The notes below the pieces were generated by a model that saw only the letters and a list, made by a program, of their open reading frames with translations, did no database searches and was not told the DNA's origin. A stretch of DNA of 64,000 nt. Source: Streptomyces sp. NBC_01241 (GTDB lineage Bacteria > Actinomycetota > Actinomycetes > Streptomycetales > Streptomycetaceae). The DNA lies in contig NZ_CP108494.1 in NCBI RefSeq assembly GCF_041435435.1, positions 4,126,501 to 4,190,500 on the forward strand. Reading direction: 5' to 3'. This document shows positions 1-8,595 of this stretch, one piece after another (position 1 is the stretch's first letter; every line of letters begins with the position of its first letter). Made by a program: the position numbers and the translations under genes.

Positions 1-460
1 GGCGGAGGAGGCGGCGCGGCACCCGGGTGTGAACGTCGACGCCGGACCGTGCGCGGTACGCGGGAACCGGCTGCTGCTCGCCCAGCTGGTGGCGAATCTG
101 CTGGCCAACGGCGTCACGTACAACGTGCCCGACGGGACGGTGGACGTGTCCCTGGTGACGGTCGGCGGCGAGGCGCTGCTGGAGGTGCGCAACACCGGGC
201 CCCTGGTCGACGCGGCGGACATCCCCGGGCTGTTCGAGCCGTTCCGGCGGGGCGAGGGCAAGGACCGGATGGGACGGGGGTCGGGACTCGGACTCTCGAT
301 CGTGCGTTCTATTGCGGTGGCGCACGGCGGTACGGTCACGGCGGTGCCGGGCCCCGTGGGTGGGCTCGCCGTGACCGTACGCCTGCCGGTGGATCAGCCT
401 TCGGGCGCCGCTTCGCGCGCCGCGACCCAGGCGGGGAGGGCGGCGAGGACCTCGCGGTAG
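1..460 (+). CDS. Sensor histidine kinase, C-terminal ATPase part (partial)
   Basis: The open frame runs in from the window edge, so only the last ~150 residues are present. They form a HATPase_c domain: an N-box (LLANGVTYN), a G1-like stretch leading to GLFEPFRRG, and a G2 box (GSGLGLSIV). Such proteins autophosphorylate a histidine upstream, outside the window, and signal to a response regulator. The domain proper ends at about VRLPVD. The last ~20 residues (QPSGAASRAATQ...) are read antisense to the end of the neighbouring vWA gene, giving a 67-base tail-to-tail overlap. This suggests the original stop was lost and the frame extended. The ATPase assignment is firm; the partner and signal are unknown. 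Confidence 0.85.
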   Translation, partial: AEEAARHPGVNVDAGPCAVRGNRLLLAQLVANLLANGVTYNVPDGTVDVSLVTVGGEALLEVRNTGPLVDAADIPGLFEPFRRGEGKDRMGRGSGLGLSIVRSIAVAHGGTVTAVPGPVGGLAVTVRLPVDQPSGAASRAATQAGRAARTSR

Positions 461-2088
461 AACGTGGCGTCCGCGACCTCGCGGGGGGCCGGGCCCGCGT
501 GGAAGAACCCGGCGTTCGGGACGTCCAGCTTCCGCAGGAAGTCGAAGCCCTTCGCGTCCTCGTCGCCGAACGCGACGAACTGGAAGAACAGCGGCAGCCG
601 CGCCGCGTCGGCCAGCGCCTGCTTGGCGGGCTGCTTGGCGTCCGGCGGGCCGTCCGTCTGGAAGATCACCAGCGCGGGGCCGGTCGCCTCCGACTTCTCG
701 TAGTGCGCGACGACCTCTTCGACGGCGCGGTGGTAGTTCGTACGGCCGAGGCGGCCCAGGCCCGCGTTCAGTTCGTCGATCCGGCCCTCGTGGGCGGCGA
801 GGTCGACCGTGCCGGTGCCGTCGATGTCGGTCGAGAAGAAGACGACGGGGACGGTGGCGCTCTCGTCCAGGTGCGCGGCGAGGGCCACGGTGCGGTCGCC
901 CAGGTGCTGGGCGCTGCCGTCCTTGTAGAACGGCCGCATGGAGCCGGAGCGGTCGAAGACCAGGTAGACGGTGGCGCGCAGCCCGGTCAGCCCGTGCGCC
1001 TCCAGCGCGGCCCGGGCCGCCGTGTACGGCTCGACGAGCCCGGGCGCACTGGACTTGACCCGGGCGAGGGGGAGGGCGGGCTGGGCTGCGTCGGAGGCGG
1101 GGGTCGCTTCGGACGCCGGGGCGGGGGCCGACGTGGCCTCCGGCTCGGGCTCAGGGGCAGGGACGGGGGCGGGGGCGGCCTCCGGCTCAGGCTCGGGGGC
1201 GGGTGCGGCAGCGGTGACCGGCTCCGGCTCGGTCTCGGGGGCGGGTGCGGCCTCCGGCTCAGGCTCGGGGGCGGGTACTGCAGCGGTGACCGGCTCCGGC
1301 TCCGGCTCGGTCTCGGGTGCGGGTGCGGTTGCGGTCTCCGGCTCGGCGGGGGCCTCCGCCGTGGCGGGTTCGGGCTCGGCGACGGGAGCGACGGGCTCGG
1401 CCTCGGTGGTGGCGGGCTCCGGCTCGGCGACAACGGCGACAGGCTCGACCTCAGCGGTAGCGGGCTCGGTCCCGGTCTCGGTCTCGGTGGCGGCAGCGGC
1501 CTTGGGCTCGGCCGGGGCCTCCTCCGGGGCCTCGGCCTTGACGGGCTCGGCCTCCGGCTCGTCCTCGACGGCAACGTCGGCCTCGGCGACGGCCGTGGAC
1601 TCCGGCTCCGCGACCGGCTCGGCCCCGGTCTCGGTGACCTCCGCAGCCACCGGCTCCGGCTCGGCCCCGGTCTCGGTGGCCTCCGCAGCCACCGGCTCCG
1701 GCTCGGTCTCAGTGGTGGGTGCGGCCACCGGCTCCGTGGCCTCGGCCTCCGCCGGCTTCGGCTTCGGCTTCGGAGCCGAGCCCTGGGAGGGGACCGTGGA
1801 CAGGGACGCCTTGTCAAAGGCCGCCGCCACCAGGTCCGATGCCAGACCGCTGTCGCCGGTGGCGGACCGGGGCGAGGTGGGGGCCGGCACCGAGGCCTTG
1901 ATGGCCGGGGCGGTTTCGCGCACCGGGGCGGATTCCTTGGCGGGCTCGTCCACCGTCGTCGTGACCGGCTCCGACTCCGCGGGCGCGGTGCGTTCGGTCT
2001 GGGGCGGGACCGTGGCCGTCGGCGCCGGCGCGTCCTGCTCCGCGCGGTCGCGGCCGAACACCTTGCGCAGCAAGCTCCGAATGCCCAT
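394..2088 (-). CDS. vWA domain protein with long Glu/Pro/Ala-rich N-terminal region
   Basis: This 564-residue protein has three parts. The N-terminus is basic (MGIRSLLRKVFGRDR). Residues ~20-340 are low-complexity and rich in Glu, Pro and Ala, with recurring EPEPV/PAPEPEPEA blocks. The C-terminal vWA domain (~365-550) has the metal-site motif DRSGSM near residue 377 and a later QTDGPPD. The vWA part resembles the TerF/TerY-type vWA of tellurium-resistance and stress systems; that relationship is inferred. vWA domains bind partners through a divalent metal. No membrane segment is seen. The acidic linker may act as a flexible spacer. The ATG at 2088 is followed by a compact conserved-looking N-terminus. 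It is transcribed alone and convergent with the kinase. Confidence 0.8.
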   Translation of the reverse strand: MGIRSLLRKVFGRDRAEQDAPAPTATVPPQTERTAPAESEPVTTTVDEPAKESAPVRETAPAIKASVPAPTSPRSATGDSGLASDLVAAAFDKASLSTVPSQGSAPKPKPKPAEAEATEPVAAPTTETEPEPVAAEATETGAEPEPVAAEVTETGAEPVAEPESTAVAEADVAVEDEPEAEPVKAEAPEEAPAEPKAAAATETETGTEPATAEVEPVAVVAEPEPATTEAEPVAPVAEPEPATAEAPAEPETATAPAPETEPEPEPVTAAVPAPEPEPEAAPAPETEPEPVTAAAPAPEPEPEAAPAPVPAPEPEPEATSAPAPASEATPASDAAQPALPLARVKSSAPGLVEPYTAARAALEAHGLTGLRATVYLVFDRSGSMRPFYKDGSAQHLGDRTVALAAHLDESATVPVVFFSTDIDGTGTVDLAAHEGRIDELNAGLGRLGRTNYHRAVEEVVAHYEKSEATGPALVIFQTDGPPDAKQPAKQALADAARLPLFFQFVAFGDEDAKGFDFLRKLDVPNAGFFHAGPAPREVADATFYREVLAALPAWVAAREAAPEG

Positions 2089-2401
2089 GGGCGAGGCCTT
2101 TCGCGTGAGTTGGGTGCGATAAATGTCCGACCTGCGGGATTCATCCCTGGCCAGGGCGGATACGTAAGGTTAGCGGCCGGATCCGGCCGTTCGGCGGTGC
2201 GGCCCGCCCGTGGGACAACTGAGCCGCAACCGAGTTCCGACCGAGTCCTGTGCGCATGCCGTGCCGACCTGATGTACGTCGTTCAAATGTGCCCACCTGG
2301 TCCCGAGTTGTCTCGTTGGCGTGAGCGGACGCACATCTGACGAACCGTCAGGCGCACCGTTGCCCGTTTTATCCGCATGTACCGTCAAGAAGGGCTCCCA
2401 C
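2089..2401. other. Intergenic region between divergent genes
   Basis: About 310 bases separate the vWA gene (minus) from the small secreted-peptide gene (plus). It should hold both promoters, but I see no convincing -35/-10 pair, hairpin or repeat, and no credible coding frame. Confidence 0.5.
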
Positions 2402-2602
2402 GTGGGAAAACGCTCTCGCAGAACACGGTTCGCGGCCTGTGCCCTGGTGGCAGGGGCGATGCTTTCCGGCCTCGTTCCGGCAGTCGGCACAGCCGCCGCC
2501 CAGGCGGCTGCCCCGCCCTCCGCAGCGCCGGCCGTGGCCGACCCTCCACCGGGTACCGAGTCCTCGCCCACCGGACCTGACCCGGGGCCCGCGCCGCACT
2601 AG
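2402..2602 (+). CDS. Small putative secreted peptide
   Basis: This is a 66-codon frame from GTG at 2402, chosen because GAAGG lies 9-10 bases upstream. The N-terminus reads as a signal peptide: basic GKRSRRTR, hydrophobic core FAACALVAGAMLSGLVP, then a TAAAQA-type cleavage region. The short mature part is rich in Pro, Ala and Ser with no recognisable domain. It ends 10 bases before the S4-protein gene, so the two may be co-transcribed. It could be a small exported peptide or the stump of a longer secreted protein. I do not recognise a family. Confidence 0.4.
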   Translation: MGKRSRRTRFAACALVAGAMLSGLVPAVGTAAAQAAAPPSAAPAVADPPPGTESSPTGPDPGPAPH

Positions 2603-2612
2603 AGTCGGCTGC

Positions 2613-3014
2613 ATGGTTTCCGGTGAGGCGCCGCAGGCGGAGGGCAGCGTTCGGGTCGACGTCTGGATCTGGTCGGTCCGGCTGACGAAGACCCGTTCGC
2701 AGGCCGCTGCCGCCTGCCGCGCGGGTCATGTGAAGGTCGCCGGTGAGCGCGCCAAGCCCGCCCAGGCGTTGCACGTCGGCGACGAGGTACGGCTCCGGCA
2801 CGCGGGCCGGGACCGGATCGTCGTCGTGTCGAAGCTGGTCAAGAAGAGGGTCGGCCCTCCGGTGGCGGCGGAGTGCTTCGTCGACAACAGCCCGCCCCCG
2901 CCGCCGCGCGAGGCGGCGATCCAGGTTCCGGTACGGGACCGGGGCGCGGGGCGTCCCACGAAGCGGGACCGGCGGGAGATGGAGCGCCTGCGGGGGGCCG
3001 GGCCCACCCCCTGA
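2613..3014 (+). CDS. S4-domain RNA-binding protein (Hsp15-like)
   Basis: The protein has 133 residues. An S4 RNA-binding fold occupies ~10-75: VRVDVWIWSVRLTKTRSQAAAACRAG, then HVKVAGERAKPAQALHVGDEV. A basic tail (GRPTKRDRREMERLRG) follows. This is the architecture of the HslR/Hsp15 heat-shock family, which binds 50S subunits carrying nascent chains. That role is known for E. coli Hsp15 and only inferred here. ATG at 2613 gives the usual length; the longer in-frame extension upstream overlaps the previous gene and lacks S4 similarity. Confidence 0.85.
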   Translation: MVSGEAPQAEGSVRVDVWIWSVRLTKTRSQAAAACRAGHVKVAGERAKPAQALHVGDEVRLRHAGRDRIVVVSKLVKKRVGPPVAAECFVDNSPPPPPREAAIQVPVRDRGAGRPTKRDRREMERLRGAGPTP

Positions 3015-3064
3015 CGAGGAACGCGCGGGCCGCGGCCACGGCCATGGCTGCGACTACGGCACGG

Positions 3065-5023
3065 CTACGGCTGCGGTGACGCGATCGCCCGCGCCGCCGC
3101 CACCTCCTGGCGCAGCGGAGCCAGTACCCCTTCCTCGTCGCCCGGGAGTTCCGCGCGTACGCCGACCAGGGTCTCGCTCGCGCGTATCCCCTCGGCCAGT
3201 TCCCGCAGCTGCTGCTGGATCCCGGCCACTTCCGCGGCGGGCGGTTCCGGTGCTCCGTGGTCGACGCGGACCCGGGCCGCCGTCGTCGCGTCCACGATGC
3301 GTTCGACCGCGACGACCAGCGGCCACCAGGCAGCGGCCCGGCTGCCGACCGGCGGCGGTTCGGTCAGGGCGCGCTGGAACTCGGAACGTACGACGGACAG
3401 GTCGCGGTAGATGCGACGCCTGGCCCGCACCCGTTCCGCCCGGTCGCCGGGGCCGCCCGGCTCGAACGCGTACGCCACGTAGTCGGCGATGTCCGTCACC
3501 GCGTCCGCGAGCCGGTGGCCGATCCGGACGTGCCAGCTCTCCGGCCACAGCAGATAGCCCGCCACCAGCACGATGGCGCAGCCGATCAGGCTGTCCAGGA
3601 AGCGCGGCCAGACCAGGTGGAAGCCCTGGTGGTTCAGCAGGTCGGACAGGAGCAGGATGACCGGGGTGATGGCCGCGGTCTGGAACGCGTACCCCTTCGC
3701 CGTGAACGCCGGGATCAGGGCGGCGAGCACCACCATCACCGGCACGTCCCACCAGCCGATCGGCACCGCGGCGAGGATCGGCGCAGCGATCACGAGACCG
3801 GCCGCGGTGCCCACCGAGCGCAGCACGGCCCGCGAGAACACCGAGCCGAAGTCCGGCTTCAGGACGAACGTGACGGTCAGCGCGACCCAGTAGGAGCGGG
3901 GCACCGGGATCAGGGAGGTCAGCGCCTGCGCCAGGCCGATGCAGAGGGCCAGGCGCAGCCCGTACCGCCACGAGGGCCCGGAGAGCAGCACGTCGCGCGC
4001 CGTCCGCCGGATCCGTACCCCGAGCGCGGCGGGGCGGCCGAGCCGGTCGTCGACGTTGTACGGGTCGGGGTCGGCCTTGTGCACGACGGCGGCCGCGTGC
4101 CGCAGCGCAATGTCCACCGCCCGGGTGGCGGGTGAGTCCGGGGCGGGCAGGGTGAGTTCGGCGTCGCCGGTGCGGCTCTCCTCGACGGCGGCGGCGAGTT
4201 CGCGTACCGCCGCCGGGATCTCGTCCGGGAGCGGGCGCCGCCGGACGTGTACGGCGGGCGCCGCCTCGACGAGCGGGATGACGACGTTGAGCTGGGCGAG
4301 CAGCCGCACCATGGCGTTGCTGCGGCCGTGGTAGCGGGCTCGGCGGGCCAGGATCAGGTCGTAGGAGGTGTTGAGGGACTGGGTGACGGCGTGCCGCTGC
4401 TCCTCGTACGAGTCGGTGCCCGCGGCGGCGAGCAGGTCGGCGACCGCGAGGTAGGTGTCGGCGACCGCGACCCGTTCCGGCAGTTTGCGCCGCAGCGGCC
4501 ACGCCAGCAGCGTCATGGTGAGGACGAACAGGCCGCCGACCGTCAGCAGTAGCGGCGCCACCCACCAGGGCTTCGGCATCGGGAGCCCCGCGCCGACCAC
4601 CGCGTTGAGCAGGAGCAGCAGCCCGGACACGGAGGCGACGGCGCCGATCGTCGACATCATGCCGGAGACCAGAGCGACCAGCGTCAGCGCGGCGACGGCC
4701 GTCCAGCCGGTCCCGAACACCAGCGTGCCCAGCATGATGCCGAGCGCGCCGAAGAGCTGCGGTACGGCGATGTTGAGGATGCGCATCCGGTACGCGTCGG
4801 CGGTGTCGCCGATGACGCCGGAGAGCGCCCCCATGGAGACGAGCGCGCCGTACACCGGCCGGTCCAGGGCGAAGCCGACGGCCAGCGGGCCGGCCAGGGC
4901 GAGGGAGGCGCGGACGACCGCGGCCCAGGGAATGGGCGTGGCCGGCTGGGGACGGAGTCCGCTCAGCAGCCAGGGGGGCGGTGCGGCACGCCTGCGTCCG
5001 GGTCCGGCCTCCGTGTCGGTCAA
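3065..5023 (-). CDS. FUSC family membrane protein
   Basis: The 652-residue protein has two hydrophobic blocks, each with several membrane segments (about residues 25-190 and 355-510), separated by a soluble region, with a hydrophilic helical C-terminus. This duplicated layout is that of FUSC/aromatic-acid exporter-like proteins (YccS/AaeB type). The second block has SYWVALTVTFVLKPDFGSVFSRA, a typical FUSC signature. A substrate cannot be read from sequence. The start is TTG at 5023, chosen because AGGGGG sits just upstream and no ATG/GTG fits. It lies 22 bases after the DUF2630 gene, so the two form an operon. Confidence 0.85.
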   Translation of the reverse strand: MTDTEAGPGRRRAAPPPWLLSGLRPQPATPIPWAAVVRASLALAGPLAVGFALDRPVYGALVSMGALSGVIGDTADAYRMRILNIAVPQLFGALGIMLGTLVFGTGWTAVAALTLVALVSGMMSTIGAVASVSGLLLLLNAVVGAGLPMPKPWWVAPLLLTVGGLFVLTMTLLAWPLRRKLPERVAVADTYLAVADLLAAAGTDSYEEQRHAVTQSLNTSYDLILARRARYHGRSNAMVRLLAQLNVVIPLVEAAPAVHVRRRPLPDEIPAAVRELAAAVEESRTGDAELTLPAPDSPATRAVDIALRHAAAVVHKADPDPYNVDDRLGRPAALGVRIRRTARDVLLSGPSWRYGLRLALCIGLAQALTSLIPVPRSYWVALTVTFVLKPDFGSVFSRAVLRSVGTAAGLVIAAPILAAVPIGWWDVPVMVVLAALIPAFTAKGYAFQTAAITPVILLLSDLLNHQGFHLVWPRFLDSLIGCAIVLVAGYLLWPESWHVRIGHRLADAVTDIADYVAYAFEPGGPGDRAERVRARRRIYRDLSVVRSEFQRALTEPPPVGSRAAAWWPLVVAVERIVDATTAARVRVDHGAPEPPAAEVAGIQQQLRELAEGIRASETLVGVRAELPGDEEGVLAPLRQEVAAARAIASPQP

Positions 5024-5045
5024 TGCGTCCCCCTGTGTGGTGCGT

Positions 5046-5309
5046 TCAGCCCCGGTAGCCCTCGACCTCGTCGGCCGGCCGTACCGTCGCCGCGGACGGG
5101 TCCTCGCCGAACTCCCTGAGAGCGCGCCGCTGGCGCAGCAGGTCCCAGCACTGGTCGAGCCTGACCTCCACCGTACGCAGGCGGGATCTCTCGTCCTCGC
5201 TGAGGCCCGATTCCCCGGTGGAGCGGTTGCGCAGGTCCCGTTCCTCGGCGATGAGTCCGCCGATGTTGTCGATGATGTCGTGCTCGATGTCGCGTTCCCG
5301 GTCGTCCAT
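5046..5309 (-). CDS. DUF2630 family protein
   Basis: An 87-residue acidic, helical, soluble protein. The internal LDQCWDLLRQRRALREFGEDP and the terminal EVEGYRG are the conserved parts of DUF2630, an actinobacterial family of unknown function. Its ATG is preceded by GAAGGAGAC, one of four tandem copies of that sequence. It sits between a quinone-reductase-like gene and the FUSC gene, all on the minus strand, suggesting one transcript. Confidence 0.85.
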   Translation of the reverse strand: MDDRERDIEHDIIDNIGGLIAEERDLRNRSTGESGLSEDERSRLRTVEVRLDQCWDLLRQRRALREFGEDPSAATVRPADEVEGYRG

Positions 5310-5312
5310 GGT

Positions 5313-5379
5313 GTCTCCTTCGGGTCTGCGTCTCCTTCGGGTCGCGTCTCCTTCGGGTCTGCGTCTCCTTCGGGTCTGC
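5313..5379 (-). repeat. Tandem 16-17 bp repeat carrying four ribosome-binding sites
   Basis: Four head-to-tail copies begin at 5313, 5330, 5346 and 5363. Each carries GAAGGAGAC on the minus strand, a near-ideal Shine-Dalgarno core. The second copy is one base shorter. The copy nearest the DUF2630 start is correctly spaced; the others are extra. Slippage of the array could vary the leader. Confidence 0.85.
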
Positions 5380-5397
5380 GCGGCGCGTGGTCCGGGT

Positions 5398-6396
5398 TCA
5401 GAGCGCGATGACGGTCTTGCCGCGTGCGCCGCCCGTACGGTTCCGGTCGAGGGCCTGCGGGGCCTTCTCCAGCGGGAGTTCGATGTCGATCGGCACGCGC
5501 AGTACGCCTTCGGCGGCGCCCGCGGCCAGGACGTCGAGCAGGACCGGGCTGGGTTCGAGCCGGAAGTCGATGCCGGTCACGTCCGCGGGGAGCGCGGCCC
5601 CGGCGGCGACGCCCCGCGTGGTGAGGGCGATCCCGCCGGCGCGTACCGGCGCGGCACGGGCGGCGAAGGCGTCGGGGGTGGTGGAGACCAGGTCGACCAG
5701 TGCGTCGACACCGTCCGGGCAGCTCTCCCGTACTGCCGCTTCGAGGGGTCGTTCCGTCGTGTCGATCGTGACGGTGGCGCCCAGGGCCGCCATCCGCTGG
5801 TGCTCGTCGCCGTGCACGGCCGCGATCACGCGCACGTCGCGGGCCGAGGCGAGCTGGGTCAGACAGCTGCCGACACCGCCCGCCGCCCCGATGACCAACA
5901 GGCTCTCGTGGCCGCGGAGCACCACGGCCTCCAGGATCTGGGCGGCCGTCATCCCGGCGGACGGCAGGGCGGCCGCGGTACGGAGGGAGAGGCCGGCCGG
6001 CACGAAGGTGATGGCGGAGTCCTGCGGGACGGACACGAACTCGCAGTAGGTACCGGCGCGGGCCGCCGGCCCCCCGGCCCGGGCGAAGACCCGGTCGCCG
6101 GCCCGGCCGGAATCCTGGGCGTCGCCGATCCGGCCGAAGACCTGGTCGCCGACCCGGAAGCGGTTCGCGCCGCAGCCGATCATGTCCACCCGGCCCGCGA
6201 AGTCCACGCCGACGACCAGCGGGAACACGCGCGGGGCGGGTCCGGCGTCCGGTGAGCCCCGGGCGGCCTGCCAGTCGCACGGGTTGAGTGCGGCGTACTC
6301 GATCCTGACCCTGACCTCCCCGGCTCCCGGCTCGGGCTTGGGCAGCTCCACCAGTGCGGGTTCGGCCCCGAACGTGCTGACGGCTATGGCTCGCAT
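5398..6396 (-). CDS. NAD(P)-dependent quinone oxidoreductase-like MDR protein
   Basis: The 332-residue medium-chain dehydrogenase/reductase begins MRAIAVSTFGAEPALVELPKPEPG and has a GroES-like N-terminal domain (NPCDWQAARG, GVDFAGRV). The Rossmann fold starts near residue 165 with VIGAAGGVGSCLTQLA, the nucleotide-binding AxxGGVG motif. Catalytic-zinc cysteines are not evident, as in the quinone reductase/zeta-crystallin branch. Predicted to be a cytosolic reductase using NAD(P)H; substrate unknown. It is first in a minus-strand run with DUF2630 and FUSC. Confidence 0.85.
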   Translation of the reverse strand: MRAIAVSTFGAEPALVELPKPEPGAGEVRVRIEYAALNPCDWQAARGSPDAGPAPRVFPLVVGVDFAGRVDMIGCGANRFRVGDQVFGRIGDAQDSGRAGDRVFARAGGPAARAGTYCEFVSVPQDSAITFVPAGLSLRTAAALPSAGMTAAQILEAVVLRGHESLLVIGAAGGVGSCLTQLASARDVRVIAAVHGDEHQRMAALGATVTIDTTERPLEAAVRESCPDGVDALVDLVSTTPDAFAARAAPVRAGGIALTTRGVAAGAALPADVTGIDFRLEPSPVLLDVLAAGAAEGVLRVPIDIELPLEKAPQALDRNRTGGARGKTVIAL

Positions 6397-6485
6397 ACGG
6401 AAGACCTCTCAGTCGCCCCCGATCCGGCAGTCACGAGAACCACTCTTCCCCGGCGCGCCCGCCGCCGCACGTCGAACCGGGCCTG

Positions 6486-7370
6486 CTACGGAACCGTCCG
6501 CCGCCGCGCCGCCCACCGCTTCCCGAGCACCGCGCACACCGCCACCGCCAGCCCCGTCCCGAACACGATCCATGCCGTCGTGCGCAGGGAGCCCGTGAGC
6601 GCGTCGTACACCGCCGCCGCGGCGCCCGTCTCGCTGTCCGGCACCTCGGCGAGCACCCGGTCGCGGGCGACCGCGATCACCGCACGCAGCACGAGCGCCC
6701 CGAGCGCGAAACCGGCCCCGGCCACCGCCGCCGCCGAGAGCGCGGCGCGCCCGGAGCGCCCGCGCCCCGGACCACCGCGCGCCCACGCCACGAGCACGGT
6801 CAGGGCGGCGAACACGACCGTGCCCACGGCGGGCCAGATACTGGCGGCGCGCAGCCACCGGAAGGTCTCGCGCAGCTGGTCGGCGCGGTCGGCGGAGATG
6901 AGCGTGATGTCGGTGTGCTGGACCGGAATCCGGTCGGCGAACGGCACCCCGTTCCCCTCCAGATTCCGTTTGACCTGTTGGGTGACGGGTGCCAGGTCGA
7001 TGGTCACGGCCTGGCCGGTGTTGCCGTTCAGGGCAGCGGTGACGGCCTCGTGGGCGGTGTGGTTGGCGGTGTTCCACGCGGCCCGGAAGGCGTCCGTGGT
7101 GGTGAAGGACATGACCGCCTGGTGGAGGAAGTCCCGCACGGTGCTCTGGAGCGGACCGGCGTCGATCTGCTGCATCGTCGCATCGGTGATGAGGTCGCCG
7201 ACGGTGCTCTGCACATGCGGGTCGGCGGCGAGCGGGGCGACCGCGGCCACGTAACGGTCCGTGTTGTCGATCTCCAGATCCACCCAGGCGGAGAGCGCGC
7301 TCAGCGGGACGAGCACGGCGAGCAGCACCAGCACCACCGCCGCCGTGACCGCCGAGAGATACGTCCGCAT
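6486..7370 (-). CDS. Putative integral membrane protein with extracytoplasmic domain
   Basis: With start at 7370 the protein has 294 residues: an N-terminal membrane segment (YLSAVTAAVVLVLLAVLVP), a ~150-residue soluble region (TDRYVAAVAPLAADPHVQS...), then three hydrophobic segments in the last 120 residues. The order TM, outside loop, TM cluster is common in uncharacterised actinobacterial membrane proteins. ATG 7370 was chosen because the hydrophobic segment follows at once. However GGAGGG abuts this ATG too closely to be ideal, and an in-frame extension to 7499 would collide with the divergent gene. Confidence 0.65.
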   Translation of the reverse strand: MRTYLSAVTAAVVLVLLAVLVPLSALSAWVDLEIDNTDRYVAAVAPLAADPHVQSTVGDLITDATMQQIDAGPLQSTVRDFLHQAVMSFTTTDAFRAAWNTANHTAHEAVTAALNGNTGQAVTIDLAPVTQQVKRNLEGNGVPFADRIPVQHTDITLISADRADQLRETFRWLRAASIWPAVGTVVFAALTVLVAWARGGPGRGRSGRAALSAAAVAGAGFALGALVLRAVIAVARDRVLAEVPDSETGAAAAVYDALTGSLRTTAWIVFGTGLAVAVCAVLGKRWAARRRTVP

Positions 7371-7491
7371 CCCTCCAGGGAATCCCGTACGGAGGCGGTG
7401 CGCTGCGGGCCGTACGCCATCCGAGTTGCCGGGCGGCGCGGCGGGGTGTGCTCTGGAGGGACGAAGAGGGCGACGGAAGGAGTTCTCCGCC

Positions 7492-7902
7492 ATGGCCACT
7501 CATGCAGCGATGCCGACACGCGGACGGGCCCGGAGACGGTCACGTACACGTCAGCACAGCGCGACCACCTGGGCCATTCCCGTCACGCTGGGTGCGGCGT
7601 ACGGCCTCTACATGTCGTTCATCCTCCGCAACCACGGCGCGAGCGGCGGCCGGCAGTTCTGGTACGGCCTGATCACCGCGGTGGTGCTCGCCGTCCTGTG
7701 CTTCGCGCTGGGCCGGATCCAGCACACCCTGCTGCCCCTGGTGCGGGGGTTTGCGTACGGCGCGCTGACGGCCGCGGCGATCGGCCTGCTGGTCGGGGTG
7801 ACCGGTTCGAGTGTGCTGCGGTCCTCGGCGCTGGGACTGGCGGTCGGCCTCGGGATGTTCATCACGACGTTCTACATCTTCTACACGCACGAGCGGACGT
7901 GA
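7492..7902 (+). CDS. Small membrane protein
   Basis: A 136-residue protein with a basic N-terminus (RGRARRRSRTRQ) followed by four hydrophobic segments: WAIPVTLGAAYGLYMSF, FWYGLITAVVLAVLCFAL, FAYGALTAAAIGLLVGV, and ALGLAVGLGMFITTFYIFY. GAAGGAG lies 9 bases before the ATG, supporting the start. I do not recognise a named family. It is divergent from the preceding membrane protein and ends just before a strong terminator. Confidence 0.75.
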   Translation: MATHAAMPTRGRARRRSRTRQHSATTWAIPVTLGAAYGLYMSFILRNHGASGGRQFWYGLITAVVLAVLCFALGRIQHTLLPLVRGFAYGALTAAAIGLLVGVTGSSVLRSSALGLAVGLGMFITTFYIFYTHERT

Positions 7903-7921
7903 GCGCGCTCCCGGCGCATCG

Positions 7922-7968
7922 GGACATGAGGACGGGCCCGCGCTCGGCGCGGGCCCGTCCTCATGTCC
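7922..7968. terminator. Bidirectional intrinsic terminator (perfect 22-bp stem)
   Basis: Arms 7922-7943 and 7947-7968 are perfectly complementary over 22 bp with a three-base loop. It lies between convergent genes (membrane protein and universal stress protein). There is no long T run, which is usual in high-G+C actinobacteria. Confidence 0.9.
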
Positions 7969-7979
7969 TTCTGTCGCGC

Positions 7980-8402
7980 TCAGTCGCGTACGACCGTCAC
8001 CGGGCATGGTGCGTGCTGAGTGACGTGGAGGCTGACCGAGCCGAGCAGCGTCGCCTTGAAGCCGCTGTAGCCGCGCGCCCCGACGACCAGCAGGTTCGCG
8101 CCCTTGGCGCGTTCCAGCAGGGACTGGGCCGGGTTGCCGATGACCACGATCTTGCTGACCTCGGCCGCGCCCTCGGCGCCCAGGGCCTCCTCCAGCGATT
8201 CGGTGAGGGCCACGGTCGCGACGGCCTGCGGGTCGAAGTCCTCCGGCATGCCCGGCATCATGGACGCCCAGCTCGTCGCGGGGTACTCCCAGCTGTTCAC
8301 GGCCTCCACGGTGTCGCCGGTCAGTTCCGCCTGGCGTACGGCCCAGTGCAGCGCCTTGATCGACGACTCGGAGCCGTCAACGCCCACCACGATCCTGCCC
8401 AT
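7980..8402 (-). CDS. Universal stress protein (UspA family)
   Basis: A 140-residue single Usp domain. It starts MGRIVVGVDGSESSIKALHWA and ends with the ATP-binding signature GARGYSGFKATLLGSVS (G-2x-G-9x-G-S). The motif implies an ATP-binding subclass member, acting as a cytosolic stress or dormancy protein. The ATG at 8402 has GGAGG at good spacing; the longer frame to 8462 adds residues unrelated to the family. Confidence 0.93.
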   Translation of the reverse strand: MGRIVVGVDGSESSIKALHWAVRQAELTGDTVEAVNSWEYPATSWASMMPGMPEDFDPQAVATVALTESLEEALGAEGAAEVSKIVVIGNPAQSLLERAKGANLLVVGARGYSGFKATLLGSVSLHVTQHAPCPVTVVRD

Positions 8403-8534
8403 CTCTGCCTCCAGCTCGGTTCGGCTCAGTGCGCAGAGGCGTCGTGCGAGAAATCCCCGCACGACGCGTCTTTCATTCCAACTCTAATCAAACCGGACAG
8501 GGTTTGAGGCGGCGGGGCCACCTGGGCGGGCCCA

Positions 8535-8595
8535 CTCGGCCGTGACCCCTCCGTCGTGACCGCTCGGCCATGACCACTCGGCCATGACCACTCAG
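8535..8595. repeat. Short degenerate tandem repeat
   Basis: About four imperfect 14-15 base units of the type GGCCATGACCACTC lie between the Usp gene and the flavin reductase gene, running into the latter's stop codon. No coding function is apparent. Confidence 0.6.

Noticed and set aside
49..2340. Long plus-strand frame antisense to the vWA gene
   Set aside because: It is a Gly/Arg/Leu-rich mirror of the acidic low-complexity region; the opposite strand has the clear vWA domain and start.
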